From Acinetobacter sp. ANC 3929 (GTDB lineage: Bacteria; Pseudomonadota; Gammaproteobacteria; Pseudomonadales; Moraxellaceae): 64,000 nt of DNA. Of the stretch, positions 63,313 through 64,000 are shown in pieces (within the stretch, counting starts at the first letter, position 1; each line of letters begins with the position of its first letter). Where the stretch lies: the NCBI RefSeq assembly GCF_000369405.1, contig NZ_KB850000.1, positions 558,001 through 622,000 on the forward strand, given 5' to 3'. The notes under the pieces are model-generated. The model was not told where the DNA came from and made no database searches. It was given only the letters and a program-made list of their open reading frames with translations. Both the position numbers and the translations under genes were made by a program.

Positions 63313-64000
63313 TCAATATGCATTGGTTAAATGGATCTTTTGTTTTCTGAGGATTTTGTAAATAAATAGAAATACGCCCATCGCTAGCCAGAAACTGCCA
63401 AATTTTAAGGCTGATGAATCAAGATTGATCCATAGGCAAGCAATGCTAATGACCGAAAGTAGTGGTAAGAAAAGATTAAAAAATTTATTTCTAAATCCAG
63501 CACGCTGTTTTTCCTTGATATAAAAGCGGACAAAGACTGAAAAATTAACAGCGGTAAATGCAACCAAAGCACCAAAGCTAATTAAGCTGATCACTTGCGC
63601 CAAGTTTAAGAAAATAGCACTTAATGAAATCAATCCAACAAATAACACCGAGAAAAATGGTGTACCTAAGGTGTTATGCAGTGTTCCAAAGTACTTTTTG
63701 GGGAAAATATTATCTTTGCCCATGATGTAGAGTAAGCGAGAGGCGCTGGCATGTGAGGCAAGACCAGAAGCCACCGTATTCATAATCTGTCCGCACAGGA
63801 AAATTGACTGAAATAAAGCACCACCAACATACAGAACGATTTCTGGTAATGCTTCTGACGGATGATGAAAACGGACATTGCTTGGATAATACAACTGAAT
63901 AAACCAAGATGCGGTAAAAAAGATCAAGCCACCAAAAAGTGTGGTCAGGAGAACCGCATAAGGAATCGTCTTGGTCGGATTTTGGGTTTCGTTTGAAAGT
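63313..64000 (-). CDS. APC-family amino acid/polyamine permease (N-terminus outside window)
   Basis: The visible 228 residues are the C-terminal half of a permease; the frame runs open to the window edge. LSNETQNPTKTIPYAVLL matches the helix 6-7 loop of PuuP/PlaP-type importers, where it reads LSEET-P-TIP-A. SGLASHASASRLLYIMGKDNIFPKKYFG is the conserved loop after helix 8, and further hydrophobic helices follow to a basic end (KILRKQKIHLTNAY). Putrescine or a related amine is the likeliest substrate class, but I would not fix it from half a protein. Confidence 0.85.
   Translation of the reverse strand, partial: LSNETQNPTKTIPYAVLLTTLFGGLIFFTASWFIQLYYPSNVRFHHPSEALPEIVLYVGGALFQSIFLCGQIMNTVASGLASHASASRLLYIMGKDNIFPKKYFGTLHNTLGTPFFSVLFVGLISLSAIFLNLAQVISLISFGALVAFTAVNFSVFVRFYIKEKQRAGFRNKFFNLFLPLLSVISIACLWINLDSSALKFGSFWLAMGVFLFIYKILRKQKIHLTNAY

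Noticed and set aside
1..64000. Mobile element, prophage, CRISPR array or defence system
   Set aside because: I found no transposase, integrase, phage structural gene, direct-repeat array, restriction, toxin-antitoxin or nuclease gene anywhere; nearly every gene belongs to a known chromosomal family.

Overview
The window is a stretch of ordinary chromosome from an Acinetobacter-type gammaproteobacterium (Moraxellaceae). Supporting signs are the low GC content by eye, a fused MoaC-MoaB protein, a tusDCB-tusE block, an AlkM-type alkane hydroxylase beside a divergent AraC-family regulator, the rseP-bamA-skp-lpxD-fabZ-lpxA block with no lpxB behind lpxA, and a paa phenylacetate cluster. I saw no insertion sequence, prophage, CRISPR array, rRNA or tRNA. 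The species cannot be fixed from the sequence alone.

Layout, left to right. Bases 1-1760 hold the tail of an unknown gene, a decayed remnant of a YghA-type short-chain dehydrogenase and a MaoC-like protein. Bases 1779-8353 hold a molybdopterin oxidoreductase followed by the cofactor genes moaA, moaD, moaE, moaCB and moeA. Bases 8526-11395 hold an HxlR regulator and a divergent MocR-type regulator / EamA exporter pair around a perfect palindrome. Bases 11404-12804 (minus strand) hold tusD, tusC, tusB and tusE for tRNA 2-thiouridine. A GalE-like protein with an altered catalytic motif, fumC and an unknown gene follow. A tandem glycine riboswitch at 16138-16360 precedes a DadA-type FAD oxidoreductase. 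Then come an LprI-like lipoprotein-type gene, ispF, a small phosphatase-like gene, argF, a TetR regulator, ntrC and ntrB.

Bases 24324-36738 form a long housekeeping run on the plus strand: rimO, pyrH, frr, uppS, cdsA, dxr, rseP, bamA, skp, lpxD, fabZ and lpxA, covering uridylate supply, ribosome recycling, isoprenoid and phospholipid synthesis, outer-membrane assembly and lipid A. An alkane hydroxylase with its regulator and glutathione reductase follow. Next is an envelope thiol-redox locus: dsbD, an Lgt-like/TlpA fusion and dsbG on the plus strand, with a divergent two-component system that resembles DsbRS of Pseudomonas aeruginosa. A PmrA-like direct repeat lies in their shared promoter.

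Bases 46442-49514 hold two acyl-CoA dehydrogenases and a DUF1330 gene. Bases 49602-62890 hold the phenylacetyl-CoA pathway: paaZ divergent from paaABCDEFGHJK, then paaX and paaY. The window ends inside an amino-acid/polyamine permease gene.

No wholly new system stands out. The best leads are the thiol-redox locus with its operator and single periplasmic sensor cysteine, the riboswitch-controlled DadA homologue with two mutually exclusive hairpins at its ribosome-binding site, and several genes with lost catalytic residues or truncations.
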